NCBI GenBank assembly: GCA_029936705.1
Contig: JAPYSD010000016.1
Span: 6,093-18,898 of the forward strand
DNA length: 12,806 nucleotides
Source of the DNA: Croceicoccus sp.
Lineage (GTDB): Bacteria > Pseudomonadota > Alphaproteobacteria > Sphingomonadales > Sphingomonadaceae
Reading direction: 5' to 3'
Shown: positions 1 through 6,465 of the stretch, piece by piece
Layout: each line of letters opens with the position of its first letter
Position numbering within the stretch: position 1 is the stretch's first letter
The notes under the pieces: generated by a model
What the model saw: only the letters and a program-made list of their open reading frames with translations
The model's database searches: none
Told to the model about the DNA's origin: nothing
Program-made: the position numbers and the translations under genes

Positions 1-1507
1 GTTCGATTAGCTGCGGCTGCAATCCGCGCGGGGTCAGCGACAGGTCCAGCGTCAACGCGCGCGACGCCATCGCCCGTTCGACATCGCGGCCCAGCGTCTC
101 GTCAAGCCAGTCGCGAAAATGGTCGATGCGCGCTTCCTCGATCGTCAGCCCGGCCGCCATCGCGTGTCCGCCGCCCTTGACCAGCAGGCCATGCTCGCGC
201 GCGGCGATCACGGCGGCGCCCAGGTCGACACCGCTGATGGACCGCCCCGATCCCTTGCCCTGCAGCAGCTCGGCGCCGCCTTCGTCGTCGATGGCGATGA
301 CGAAAACCGGCTTGTTCGTCTTTTCCTTGATGCGCCCTGCCACGATGCCGATCACGCCCGGATGCCAGCCGCGGCCCGCCAGCACCAGCACCGACCGGTT
401 GTGCTGCGCGTGAAGCTGCGCTTCGGCCGCTTCCTGCACAGCGGCCTCGATGCCGCGGCGTTCCTCGTTCAGCCGGTCGAGCGTGGCGGCGATCTCGCGG
501 GCCTCGGCCGGATCCTCGGTCGTCAGCAGGCGCACGCCCAGGCTGGAATCGCCGATCCGTCCCGCCGCGTTGATGCGCGGTCCCAGCGCAAAGCCTAGGT
601 CGCTGGCCTGCGGCGCCCGTTTGACCCGGCCCGCGTCCATCAGGGCCGCTATGCCGGTGTTCTGGCGGCGCGCCATGATCTTCAACCCCTGCGCCACGAA
701 CGCGCGGTTGAGCCCGTGCAGCGCGGCCACGTCGGCCACCGTGCCCAGCGCTACCAGGTCGAGCAGCGCCATGAGGTCCGGCTCCTGCCGTCCGGCGAAG
801 AACCCCTCGCGCCGCAGGATGCGGACAAGGGCGATGCTTAGCAGACACGCCACGCCCACTGCGGCCAGGTGCCCATGCGCCGCCGCATCGTCGCTTGAAT
901 CGAGCCGGTTCGGGTTCACCAGCGCAGCTGCGCGGGGCAGTTCGCTCGAGCATTTGTGATGATCGACCACGATCACGTCGACGCCCACGTCGGCAGCGGC
1001 GGCCAGCGCCTCGTGCGCCATGGCGCCGCAATCGACCGTCACGATCAGGCTCGACCCGCTCGCCGCGAGCTGGACCAGCGATTCGCCGGTGGGTCCGTAA
1101 CCCTCCAGCAGGCGGTCGGGAATGTAGTGCCCGGGGTTGGCGCCCAGCTGCCGCAGCAGGCGGATCAGCAGGGCCGCGCTGGTCGCGCCGTCCACGTCAT
1201 AGTCGCCGTATATCGTGATCGCCTCACCGCCCAGGACTGCCTGCGCCAGCCGTTCGGCGGCGCTGTCCATGTCGGCGAAGATCGAGGGGTCGGGCAGGAA
1301 TGCGCGCATCGTCGGCTGCATCTGCCGCTCAACATCATGATCGGCCACGCCGCGCGACAGCAGCAATTGCCGGATCAGTCCCGCGCCGTCGGACGATGCG
1401 CCCAGCGCCATGTTCCCGCCGCGCCATTGCCATGCCCGCCCTGAAAGCGAGGAGGACACGTTGCAGACGTAGCCCTTGATGTTGCGTTCTTCGGTCCTGA
1501 CAGCCAT
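1..1507 (-). CDS. recJ: Single-stranded-DNA-specific exonuclease RecJ (3' end of gene outside window)
   Basis: RecJ degrades single-stranded DNA 5' to 3' in RecF-pathway recombination, mismatch repair and rescue of stalled forks. Translating the minus strand from ATG at 1507 gives about 502 residues, open to the window edge. RecJ proteins are usually 550 to 600 residues, so roughly the last 60 to 100 are missing. Visible motifs are GDYDVDGATS at residues 101-110 (DHH-family metal motif), VVDHHKCS around the catalytic DHH at 182-184, a GSGRS-type segment, and GGGHAMAAG at 445-453 (DHHA1 domain). ATG 1507 is the first convincing start; it has no strong Shine-Dalgarno sequence, and an internal GTG (VSSSLSG, residue 17) is an alternative. 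The gene diverges from the flavodoxin-like gene, with about 100 bases between them. Identity is certain; only the start and the missing end are open. Confidence 0.95.
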   Translation of the reverse strand, partial: MAVRTEERNIKGYVCNVSSSLSGRAWQWRGGNMALGASSDGAGLIRQLLLSRGVADHDVERQMQPTMRAFLPDPSIFADMDSAAERLAQAVLGGEAITIYGDYDVDGATSAALLIRLLRQLGANPGHYIPDRLLEGYGPTGESLVQLAASGSSLIVTVDCGAMAHEALAAAADVGVDVIVVDHHKCSSELPRAAALVNPNRLDSSDDAAAHGHLAAVGVACLLSIALVRILRREGFFAGRQEPDLMALLDLVALGTVADVAALHGLNRAFVAQGLKIMARRQNTGIAALMDAGRVKRAPQASDLGFALGPRINAAGRIGDSSLGVRLLTTEDPAEAREIAATLDRLNEERRGIEAAVQEAAEAQLHAQHNRSVLVLAGRGWHPGVIGIVAGRIKEKTNKPVFVIAIDDEGGAELLQGKGSGRSISGVDLGAAVIAAREHGLLVKGGGHAMAAGLTIEEARIDHFRDWLDETLGRDVERAMASRALTLDLSLTPRGLQPQLIE

Positions 1508-1610
1508 CCATGGATGCCTAGCACGTCTTCCGCAGCCCGTTGGGCGCGCAGGGCGATCGCGGCCCAGTTATCCACCGCTAACGATGGCCGACAACGCAGA
1601 GGAGCGGGAC

Positions 1611-2141
1611 ATGCCGGATGACAGCACAGAAAGCGCCGCAGCGGGTGAGGGCGGCCTGCTGATCGTGTGGCATTCGCGGACCGGCGGGTCAGAGGCGATG
1701 GCACAGGCAGCGTACCGCGGCGCGCGCGAGCATGCCCCCGACATCGCTTGCCATCTCGTCCCCGCCGATCGGGCCATGCCCGGCCATTTGCTGCAGGCAG
1801 GGGCCATGCTGTTCGTCTGCCCGGAAAACCTCGCGGCCATGTCCGGTGCGATGAAGGAGTTCTTCGACCGCTGCTATTACCCGGTGCTCGGCAGGATCGA
1901 GGGCAAGCCCTATGCGACGGCCATCGCGGCGGGTTCGGACGGAGAGAACGCGACCCGCCAGATCGACCGCATCGCCACGGGCTGGCGCCTGAAGCGCGTC
2001 GCGGACCCCCTCATCTGCAATTTCGCCGCGCAGACGCCCGAGCGGATCCTGGCAGACAAGGAACTCGCCCCTGCCGACCGCGATCGCTGCGCCGAACTTG
2101 GGGGCGCGCTTGCTGCCGGACTGGCGATGGGCGTCTATTGA
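1611..2141 (+). CDS. Flavodoxin family protein / NAD(P)H-dependent FMN oxidoreductase-like
   Basis: This is a 176-residue cytoplasmic protein with a flavodoxin-like fold. After a short polar N-terminus comes a hydrophobic beta strand, LLIVWHS (residues 16-22), then SRTGGSEAMA (22-31), which fits the FMN phosphate-binding loop. A second strand, MLFVCPENLAAMSGAMKEFFDRCYYP (roughly residues 66-91), resembles the flavin-ring loop of WrbA and NADPH-dependent FMN reductases. The family binds FMN and moves electrons from NAD(P)H or other donors; the substrate cannot be read from sequence. I chose ATG 1611 because GGAG lies six bases upstream. An in-frame ATG at 1584 has no ribosome site, and the frame further upstream overlaps the start of recJ. 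The gene stands alone, divergent from recJ. Fold assignment is confident, biochemical role is not. Confidence 0.8.
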   Translation: MPDDSTESAAAGEGGLLIVWHSRTGGSEAMAQAAYRGAREHAPDIACHLVPADRAMPGHLLQAGAMLFVCPENLAAMSGAMKEFFDRCYYPVLGRIEGKPYATAIAAGSDGENATRQIDRIATGWRLKRVADPLICNFAAQTPERILADKELAPADRDRCAELGGALAAGLAMGVY

Positions 2142-2307
2142 CAAACTGCGCGATTCTGTCCCGGCGCGGGATAGGTCCGTTTTGGATCAAGCCGAACCTC
2201 GTCAGCCATGCCATATTCGTATAGTAACAATAGTTGGGTGAATAATATCGCCCGACCGGGGATCGTTTGTTTAACCGGTAAGCTTTCTAACTAGGAACGA
2301 TACAAAG

Positions 2308-3039
2308 TTGCGGGGTCTCGCCTTAACCCTTCTTTATCGCAGTCCGCGTTCGGCTCTCGTGGAGCATGTACAGTCGGTTCTGGATTCGCAAACAGGCGGG
2401 CATGGCACGTCGCATGACGATGGCTGGCTCGTCCGCATGCCGGATTCGCGGACGGGCGATGCGCTTCTGCTGGACATTGGCGAATATCGCGTCTCGCCCG
2501 AAGCCGGGCCGATGGCCGCGCATCGTTTCGATATCCAGGAAACGCTCCTCGACGAATCGCTGACGCTGACGATTTCCGCCGGTCCGAACAAGGCCGGGCC
2601 GGACGAAGAGGCATGGGGCGATCCGGTCGAGCTTTTGCGCGCACAATGCACACTGGCGCTGGCTTTGCTGGGCGAGGATACGCTGGGCGTATTCTGGGCC
2701 GGGGCCGACAGCCTGATGGGTGCGGATTATTTCCGCCGGATGGTCGGCATCTGGATCGACGGGGGCGCTTTCCCCGCGCTTGGCCTTGCCGCGCTGGTGA
2801 AGGACGATGGCGGGGTGGTCCGCTCCGCCGGGCTGGACGTGCTGGTGGGGCAGGATGTCGCCGTACTGCCGGAGGATGGGATGAGCGCGGCTGATCAGGC
2901 TCGTCTTGCCATGCGCGTCATGGACTTCCTGGTCAGGGAAGGTCCGGTGCAGCAGGACCAGTCGGTCGAGGTCGACGGTTTCGGCACGGTCAATGTGCAG
3001 ATTGACCCCGAGGAAGGCGTTATTAACCTTTATCGCTAA
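2308..3039 (+). CDS. DUF4261-like protein of unknown function (TTG start)
   Basis: This is a 243-residue soluble protein without signal peptide or membrane segments. The pattern resembles DUF4261 proteins: an opening strand GLALTLLYRSPR, a central AHRFDIQE segment, then LALALLGEDTLGVFWAGAD, IWIDGGAFPALGLAAL and a C-terminal RSAGLDVLVGQDVAVLPED block that normally defines the domain. Its function is unknown. The start is taken as TTG at 2308 because the frame is closed by TAA at 2272-2274, there is no ATG near it, AGGA sits 11 bases upstream, and the conserved first strand would be lost with the next candidate (GTG near 2359). It is followed after 42 bases by the AHH nuclease-like gene on the same strand, so the two may be co-transcribed. 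The upstream gap (2142-2307) is visibly more AT-rich than its surroundings, but I could not fix a promoter in it. Confidence 0.65.
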   Translation: MRGLALTLLYRSPRSALVEHVQSVLDSQTGGHGTSHDDGWLVRMPDSRTGDALLLDIGEYRVSPEAGPMAAHRFDIQETLLDESLTLTISAGPNKAGPDEEAWGDPVELLRAQCTLALALLGEDTLGVFWAGADSLMGADYFRRMVGIWIDGGAFPALGLAALVKDDGGVVRSAGLDVLVGQDVAVLPEDGMSAADQARLAMRVMDFLVREGPVQQDQSVEVDGFGTVNVQIDPEEGVINLYR

Positions 3040-3081
3040 GACCGGCGTTCGGAATTGGTCGCGTACTGCAGGCAGACAGGC

Positions 3082-3648
3082 ATGCAGGTATCAGCGCGTC
3101 ATTCTACCGCCGATATGCGGTTCCGGTCGGTCAACAGGCGCGGCGCTCCCGGTTATTCGCCGGGCTGGCAGCGGCACCATCTGCTGCCTCGGCAGCTTCT
3201 CTCCTGCCATGGTCTGGATCGTTTCTTTTCGGAGCTTGTTCCGAAAGGGCTGGGATTTGAAAATTTCGGGGCCAACGGGGTCCTTCTGCCGGCTACGGAA
3301 AGGCTGGCAATCGCGCATGGTTTGCCGCTGCACCGCGGGCCCCATCGCCTTTACAATGAACTGGTGCTGGAAAGGGTCGCTGCGATCGAGATGTCTTGGT
3401 CACAGTCTAGAAAAGACAGGCGAATGCCGGGCGGTCCTGCCAGCGACCGCTCGACCAGGCAGCGTGCCGATTCCGAAGCCCTCGAACGCATGGCCCTGTT
3501 GCAACGCGCGCTCAAGCGCCGCCTGCTGGCGGGGTCCAGCCGTCCGCTGATCCTCAACCGCAAGGACCCGATCGACAGCGATGTCGACTTCTCGCATCTC
3601 GACGCGATGGCCGAACAGCTCTGGCAGGATACGCGCCCGTTCTGCTGA
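3082..3648 (+). CDS. AHH-type HNH/Endo VII superfamily nuclease-like protein
   Basis: This 188-residue protein carries in its first half the signature of AHH-type nucleases of the HNH/Endonuclease VII superfamily: GWQRHHLLPRQ with the paired histidines H32-H33, GANGVLLP (N65) at the expected spacing, then HRGPHRLYNELV with H84, H88 and Y91. These match the metal-binding and catalytic positions of the family, so it may be an active nuclease. AHH domains are best known as C-terminal toxin modules, but here the domain is standalone, with no secretion signal or toxin-delivery region. The second half is charged and probably helical. I used ATG 3082; TTG 3055 would add nine residues and ATG 3115 would remove eleven, and none has a strong ribosome site. 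It lies 42 bases after the DUF4261-like gene and converges on leuA. Domain call is good; cellular role unknown. Confidence 0.7.
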   Translation: MQVSARHSTADMRFRSVNRRGAPGYSPGWQRHHLLPRQLLSCHGLDRFFSELVPKGLGFENFGANGVLLPATERLAIAHGLPLHRGPHRLYNELVLERVAAIEMSWSQSRKDRRMPGGPASDRSTRQRADSEALERMALLQRALKRRLLAGSSRPLILNRKDPIDSDVDFSHLDAMAEQLWQDTRPFC

Positions 3649-3673
3649 AACCGGGCGGGCGTCCCGATTTCAG
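3645..3673. terminator. Hairpin shared by the convergent nuclease-like gene and leuA
   Basis: CTGAAA (3645-3650) pairs with TTTCAG (3668-3673). After one mismatch, CGGG pairs with CCCG, leaving a seven-base loop. The arms contain the TGA stop codons of both convergent genes, one on each strand. There is no T tract on either side, so activity as an intrinsic terminator is uncertain. Confidence 0.4.
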
Positions 3674-5352
3674 GACTGCTTGTCGAGCGTTCCGTTCGCC
3701 GCACTCAAGATGGCGCGAACGCTGGCCGTGGCGACATCCTCGTCGATGCCGACACCCCAGACGGTTTCTCCATCGGTCGTCGTGCATTCGACATAGGCCG
3801 CAGCGCGGGCGTCCGAACCCCGGTTCATGGCGTGCTCGGTATAGTCGTTCACTTCCAGCGCCAGGTCGAAGCTGTCCCGCAGCGTCGCGATGACCGAGCT
3901 GATCAGCCCGTTGCCGCGCCCCGATACGGACCGCTCCTCGCCCTGGACCGAGATCTTGCCGCTGAAGATACGCGTGCCGTCGGCGGCGCGGGCTTCCTCG
4001 TATTCGACCAGCTGGAAATGCTGCGGGCGCGACAAATGGTACTCGTGCCGGAACGCCTGCCAGATATCGGCGGCATTCAGTTCGCGGCCCGTTTCGTCCG
4101 CCATCCGCTGCACCGCTTTCGAGAAATGGGGCTGCAGACGCTTGGGCAGTTTCAGACCCTTGTCCTGCTCGAGCACCCAGGCGAAACCGCCCTTGCCGGA
4201 CTGCGAGTTGACGCGGATCACCGCCTCGTAATTGCGGCCCAGGTCGGCGGGATCGATCGGCAGGTAAGGCACGCGCCAGATCTCGTCGTTCTGCTGTTCG
4301 TGCGCCTCGAACCCCTTCTTGATGGCGTCCTGGTGACTGCCGGAAAATGCGGTGAACACCAGTTCGCCGCCATAGGGATGACGCTGGTGGACGGGGATCT
4401 GGTTGCAGTATTCCACCGTCTCGATCACCGCATCGATGTCCGAGAAATCGAGCCCCGGCTCGACGCCTTGCGTGTACATGTTGAGCGCCATGGTGACGAG
4501 GCAGCAATTGCCGGTACGCTCGCCATTGCCGAACAGGCAACCCTCGATACGGTCGGCCCCTGCCATCAGCCCCAGCTCTGCCGCCGCGACGCCAGTGCCC
4601 CGGTCGTTATGCGTGTGGAGCGAGATCACCGCGCTTTCGCGATTGGGAAGGTTGCGGCAGAAATACTCGATCTGGTCGGCATAGATGTTCGGCGTCGCTG
4701 CCTCGACCGTGGCCGGCAGGTTCAGGATGATGGGTCGCTCGGGCGTCGGCTGCAGGATCTGCATCACCGCCTCGCAGCACTCGATCGAGAAATCGAGCTC
4801 GGCGGTCGAGAACGTTTCGGGCGAATATTCGAAATGCCAGTCGGTGCCGGGACGCTTGCCCGCCTCGTCGCGGATGACCTTGGCGCCGGCGACCGCGATC
4901 TTGCGCACTTCGGGTTTCGTCATGCGGAACACGATGTCGCGCCACGCCGGGCTGACCGCGTTATAGACATGGACGATCGCCTGCTTCGCGCCATCCAGGC
5001 TTTCGAAGCTGCGGCGGATCAGGTCCTCGCGGCTCTGGGTCAAAACCTGGACCAGCACGTCGTCGGGGATGCGGCCCGAGCGGACCAGCCCCTGGATGAA
5101 GTCGAACTCGGTCGCGCCGGCTGCAGGGAAGCCGACCTCGATCTCCTTCAGCCCGATGCGGACCAGCGTGTCGAAGAAGCGGTTCTTCTTCACCGCGTCC
5201 ATCGGATCGATCAGCGACTGGTTGCCGTCGCGCATGTCGGTCGAAAGCCAGCGCGGCGCCTTGTCGATCACGCGCGAGGGCCACTGGCGATTTTCCAGAG
5301 GCACGGTCGGAAACGGTCGGTATTTGACCGAGGGGTTCTGCAACATCGTCAT
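3670..5352 (-). CDS. leuA: 2-isopropylmalate synthase
   Basis: LeuA condenses acetyl-CoA with 2-ketoisovalerate to 2-isopropylmalate, the first committed step of leucine synthesis. The protein has 560 residues, typical of the longer LeuA type. Its TIM-barrel catalytic domain shows RDGNQ at 41-45, HTHNDRGTG from 246 (metal-binding histidines) and GNGERTGN at 275-282. A linker follows, then a C-terminal LeuA regulatory domain (about residue 430 onward), the part that binds leucine for feedback inhibition. The start is ATG 5352; ATG 5346 is almost equally good, and neither has a clear ribosome site. An in-frame ATG at 5409 would add 19 poorly conserved, basic residues and was not used. It is transcribed separately from yceI, whose terminator lies upstream, and is preceded by a Leu-rich leader peptide, so both allosteric control and attenuation are likely. 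Confidence 0.96.
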   Translation of the reverse strand: MTMLQNPSVKYRPFPTVPLENRQWPSRVIDKAPRWLSTDMRDGNQSLIDPMDAVKKNRFFDTLVRIGLKEIEVGFPAAGATEFDFIQGLVRSGRIPDDVLVQVLTQSREDLIRRSFESLDGAKQAIVHVYNAVSPAWRDIVFRMTKPEVRKIAVAGAKVIRDEAGKRPGTDWHFEYSPETFSTAELDFSIECCEAVMQILQPTPERPIILNLPATVEAATPNIYADQIEYFCRNLPNRESAVISLHTHNDRGTGVAAAELGLMAGADRIEGCLFGNGERTGNCCLVTMALNMYTQGVEPGLDFSDIDAVIETVEYCNQIPVHQRHPYGGELVFTAFSGSHQDAIKKGFEAHEQQNDEIWRVPYLPIDPADLGRNYEAVIRVNSQSGKGGFAWVLEQDKGLKLPKRLQPHFSKAVQRMADETGRELNAADIWQAFRHEYHLSRPQHFQLVEYEEARAADGTRIFSGKISVQGEERSVSGRGNGLISSVIATLRDSFDLALEVNDYTEHAMNRGSDARAAAYVECTTTDGETVWGVGIDEDVATASVRAILSAANGTLDKQS

Positions 5353-5474
5353 GGGGTCGTTCGCTTTACATCTTGGCTGTCTGCGATGGCGATACCGGCT
5401 TGGCATCATAGGCCGCCAATATCTCGATCATGTCCCCCGGGGCGCCAGCCGCGCCGTGGACACGACGCATCGCC
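5353..5474 (-). promoter_or_regulatory. leuA leader RNA with pairing segments (probable attenuator region)
   Basis: This is the RNA between the leader peptide stop and the leuA start. CCGGGGG (5440-5434 read on the minus strand) is the exact complement of CCCCCGG at the end of the leader peptide gene (5487-5481). A hairpin GGCGC/GCGCC (5455-5441) lies inside that pairing. GGAC and GACG around the leader stop can instead pair locally with GTCC and CGTC at 5467-5458. TTGGC/GCCAA (5419-5415 with 5404-5400) forms a further hairpin. No U-rich intrinsic terminator is visible. The mutually exclusive pairings are seen in the sequence; the attenuation role is inferred. Confidence 0.55.
5366..5431 (-). 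CDS. Possible second short upstream ORF in the leuA leader
   Basis: A 21-codon frame starts at ATG 5431 (MIEILAAYDAK...) and ends with TAA 13 bases before the leuA ATG, in a different frame. A GGGGG run ends only two bases before its ATG, which is close for a ribosome site, and the same run is the partner in the long-range pairing with the leader. It could couple leader structure to leuA translation, or be chance. I do not recognise the peptide. Confidence 0.2.
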   Translation of the reverse strand: MIEILAAYDAKPVSPSQTAKM

Positions 5475-5525
5475 TCACGTCCGGGGGCGGATAAGTCGCA
5501 GGAGTAGTCCAAGCTTGGCGTTCAT
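5475..5525 (-). CDS. Leucine-rich leader peptide of leuA (leuL-like)
   Basis: The minus strand from ATG 5525 encodes MNAKLGLLLRLIRPRT followed by TGA. Five of sixteen residues are Leu (positions 5, 7, 8, 9 and 11) with Ile at 12. The Leu codons are CTT, CTA, CTC, CTG, CTT, so four different codons are used, including CTA and CTT, which should be scarce in a GC-rich genome. The frame stands just after the yceI terminator and 122 bases before leuA, and its last codons contain one arm of a strong pairing. AGG seven bases before the ATG may serve as ribosome site. Leucine leader peptides controlling leuA are an established form of attenuation in proteobacteria: ribosomes stall at the Leu codons when charged tRNA-Leu is low. 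The function here is inferred from composition and place, without experimental support. Confidence 0.8.
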   Translation of the reverse strand: MNAKLGLLLRLIRPRT

Positions 5526-5532
5526 GGCGCTG

Positions 5533-5561
5533 CCTATGCTGCACGCGGTGCGGCTTGTAAA
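5533..5561 (-). promoter_or_regulatory. Candidate leuA promoter
   Basis: Only about 50 bases separate the yceI terminator from the leader peptide ATG, so the leuA promoter should be here. TTTACA (5561-5556 on the minus strand) with a 17-base spacer and CATAGG (5538-5533) is the best pair. The -10 match is poor. This spacing would start transcription nearly at the leader ATG, giving a leaderless leader peptide. A short palindrome, GGCTT-GTA-AAGCC (5552-5564), overlaps the -35 box and could be an operator. Confidence 0.35.
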
Positions 5562-5576
5562 GCCAAACCCTGCCGC

Positions 5577-5610
5577 AAAAGGGGCGCCTCGCTACCGCAA
5601 AAGCGCCCCC
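5577..5610 (-). terminator. Intrinsic terminator of yceI
   Basis: On the minus strand, GGGGCGC (5609-5603) pairs with GCGCCCC (5587-5581), with a small inner CGCT/AGCG stem in the loop, and is followed directly by TTTT (5580-5577). It lies about 20 bases after the yceI stop codon and isolates yceI from leuA. Confidence 0.75.
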
Positions 5611-5631
5611 ACATGGCCGAAAAGTGTAATT

Positions 5632-6285
5632 TTACTGCTTCTCGAATGCCGCGGTGATGTCCAGTTCGACCTCGTCCGACACCAGAGGGACATAGGTATC
5701 GATCCCGAAATCCGAGCGCTTGATCGATGTAGACCCCTCGAAACCGATGGTCAGCTTGCTGTTCATCGGATTGGTGCCCGCGCCGGTGAAGGTGGCGGCA
5801 AGAACGACCGGTTTCGTGACGCCGTTCAGGGTCAGATTGCCAGAGATATTGGCGGTGGTGTTGCCGGTCACCTGGACGGACGTGGACTGAAAACGGGCGG
5901 CTGCCGGGTCGGGACCGAAGAAATCGGGTTCGGCGCCGTCTTCACCGGCTCGCAGCAGATGGTCCTTCAGCCCCTGGGCGGCGACGGTGACGTCGGCAAC
6001 GGGAATGGTCACGTCCACGCTGGCAGCGGACAGGTTGGACGGATCGATCTGCAGCGTTCCCTCGATATCGCCGAAAATTCCGAAATAATCGTTGAATCCG
6101 AAATGGTTGACCCGGAAACCTACCAAGGTGTGGTTGGGATCTGCGGCATAGGTGCCAACCGTCACGCGCGACACATCGGTCTGGCCGGGAATGGCGGGCG
6201 CATCGTTCTGCGCGATAACGGGGGCGGAAATCGCGGCAGTAGCCAATGCGGCAGCGGCGATCTTGGTCTTCAGGTCGAATTTCAT
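5632..6285 (-). CDS. YceI family periplasmic lipid-binding protein
   Basis: This 217-residue exported protein has a clear Sec signal peptide (MKFDLKTK, then an Ala-rich core; cleavage likely after residue 25, VIA|Q). The mature part shows the YceI pattern: a HTLVGFRVNHFGFNDYFGIFG strand-rich opening (about 52-72), GTLQIDP, a DFFGPDPAAARFQST segment, then LTLNGVTKPVVL and the C-terminal RSDFGID block. YceI proteins form a lipocalin-like barrel that binds long isoprenoid chains; their physiological roles vary and are often unclear. The start is well supported by GGAGGAGA about seven to eight bases upstream of ATG 6285. It lies between the ilvC and yceI terminators, so it appears to be a single-gene unit. 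Nothing ties it functionally to the amino acid genes around it. Family assignment is secure, exact ligand unknown. Confidence 0.9.
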   Translation of the reverse strand: MKFDLKTKIAAAALATAAISAPVIAQNDAPAIPGQTDVSRVTVGTYAADPNHTLVGFRVNHFGFNDYFGIFGDIEGTLQIDPSNLSAASVDVTIPVADVTVAAQGLKDHLLRAGEDGAEPDFFGPDPAAARFQSTSVQVTGNTTANISGNLTLNGVTKPVVLAATFTGAGTNPMNSKLTIGFEGSTSIKRSDFGIDTYVPLVSDEVELDITAAFEKQ

Positions 6286-6398
6286 GGTGATGTCTCCTCC
6301 AGAGATGAACCGACATGAGCCGATCTTGGTCCTGACTACCCGGCAGATAAAGAAGGCACAGCCGTGTTACCGATGCCAGCCCGGTGAAAGCAGACGAG

Positions 6399-6433
6399 AA
6401 AAATCCCGCCGGCCATCAACAGGCCGGCGGGAT
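6399..6433 (-). terminator. Strong intrinsic terminator of ilvC
   Basis: A perfect 12-bp stem, ATCCCGCCGGCC (6433-6422 on the minus strand) with GGCCGGCGGGAT (6414-6403), encloses a seven-base loop and runs into TTTTT (6403-6399). It lies about 30 bases past the ilvC stop codon. It should end the ilv transcript before yceI. Confidence 0.9.
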
Positions 6434-6465
6434 GTGCATGTTTCCGAACGCCCGAAGGCGCTGGA

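Noticed and set aside
102..1031. Arginine-rich 309-codon minus-strand frame
   Set aside because: It is a shadow of recJ in another frame; the recJ frame has the DHH and GGGH motifs and normal composition.
1476..1610. Longer N-terminus for the flavodoxin-like protein
   Set aside because: It would overlap the start of recJ, adds 45 residues of non-conserved character, and the start at 1611 has a much better ribosome site.
2138..2143. TTGACA at the end of the flavodoxin-like gene as promoter of the DUF4261-like gene
   Set aside because: No acceptable -10 box lies 16 to 18 bases downstream; that stretch is GC-rich.
3832..6318. 828-codon plus-strand frame
   Set aside because: It is antisense to leuA and yceI, a common artefact of GC-rich coding sequence. 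It shows no recognisable domain and the minus-strand genes explain the region.
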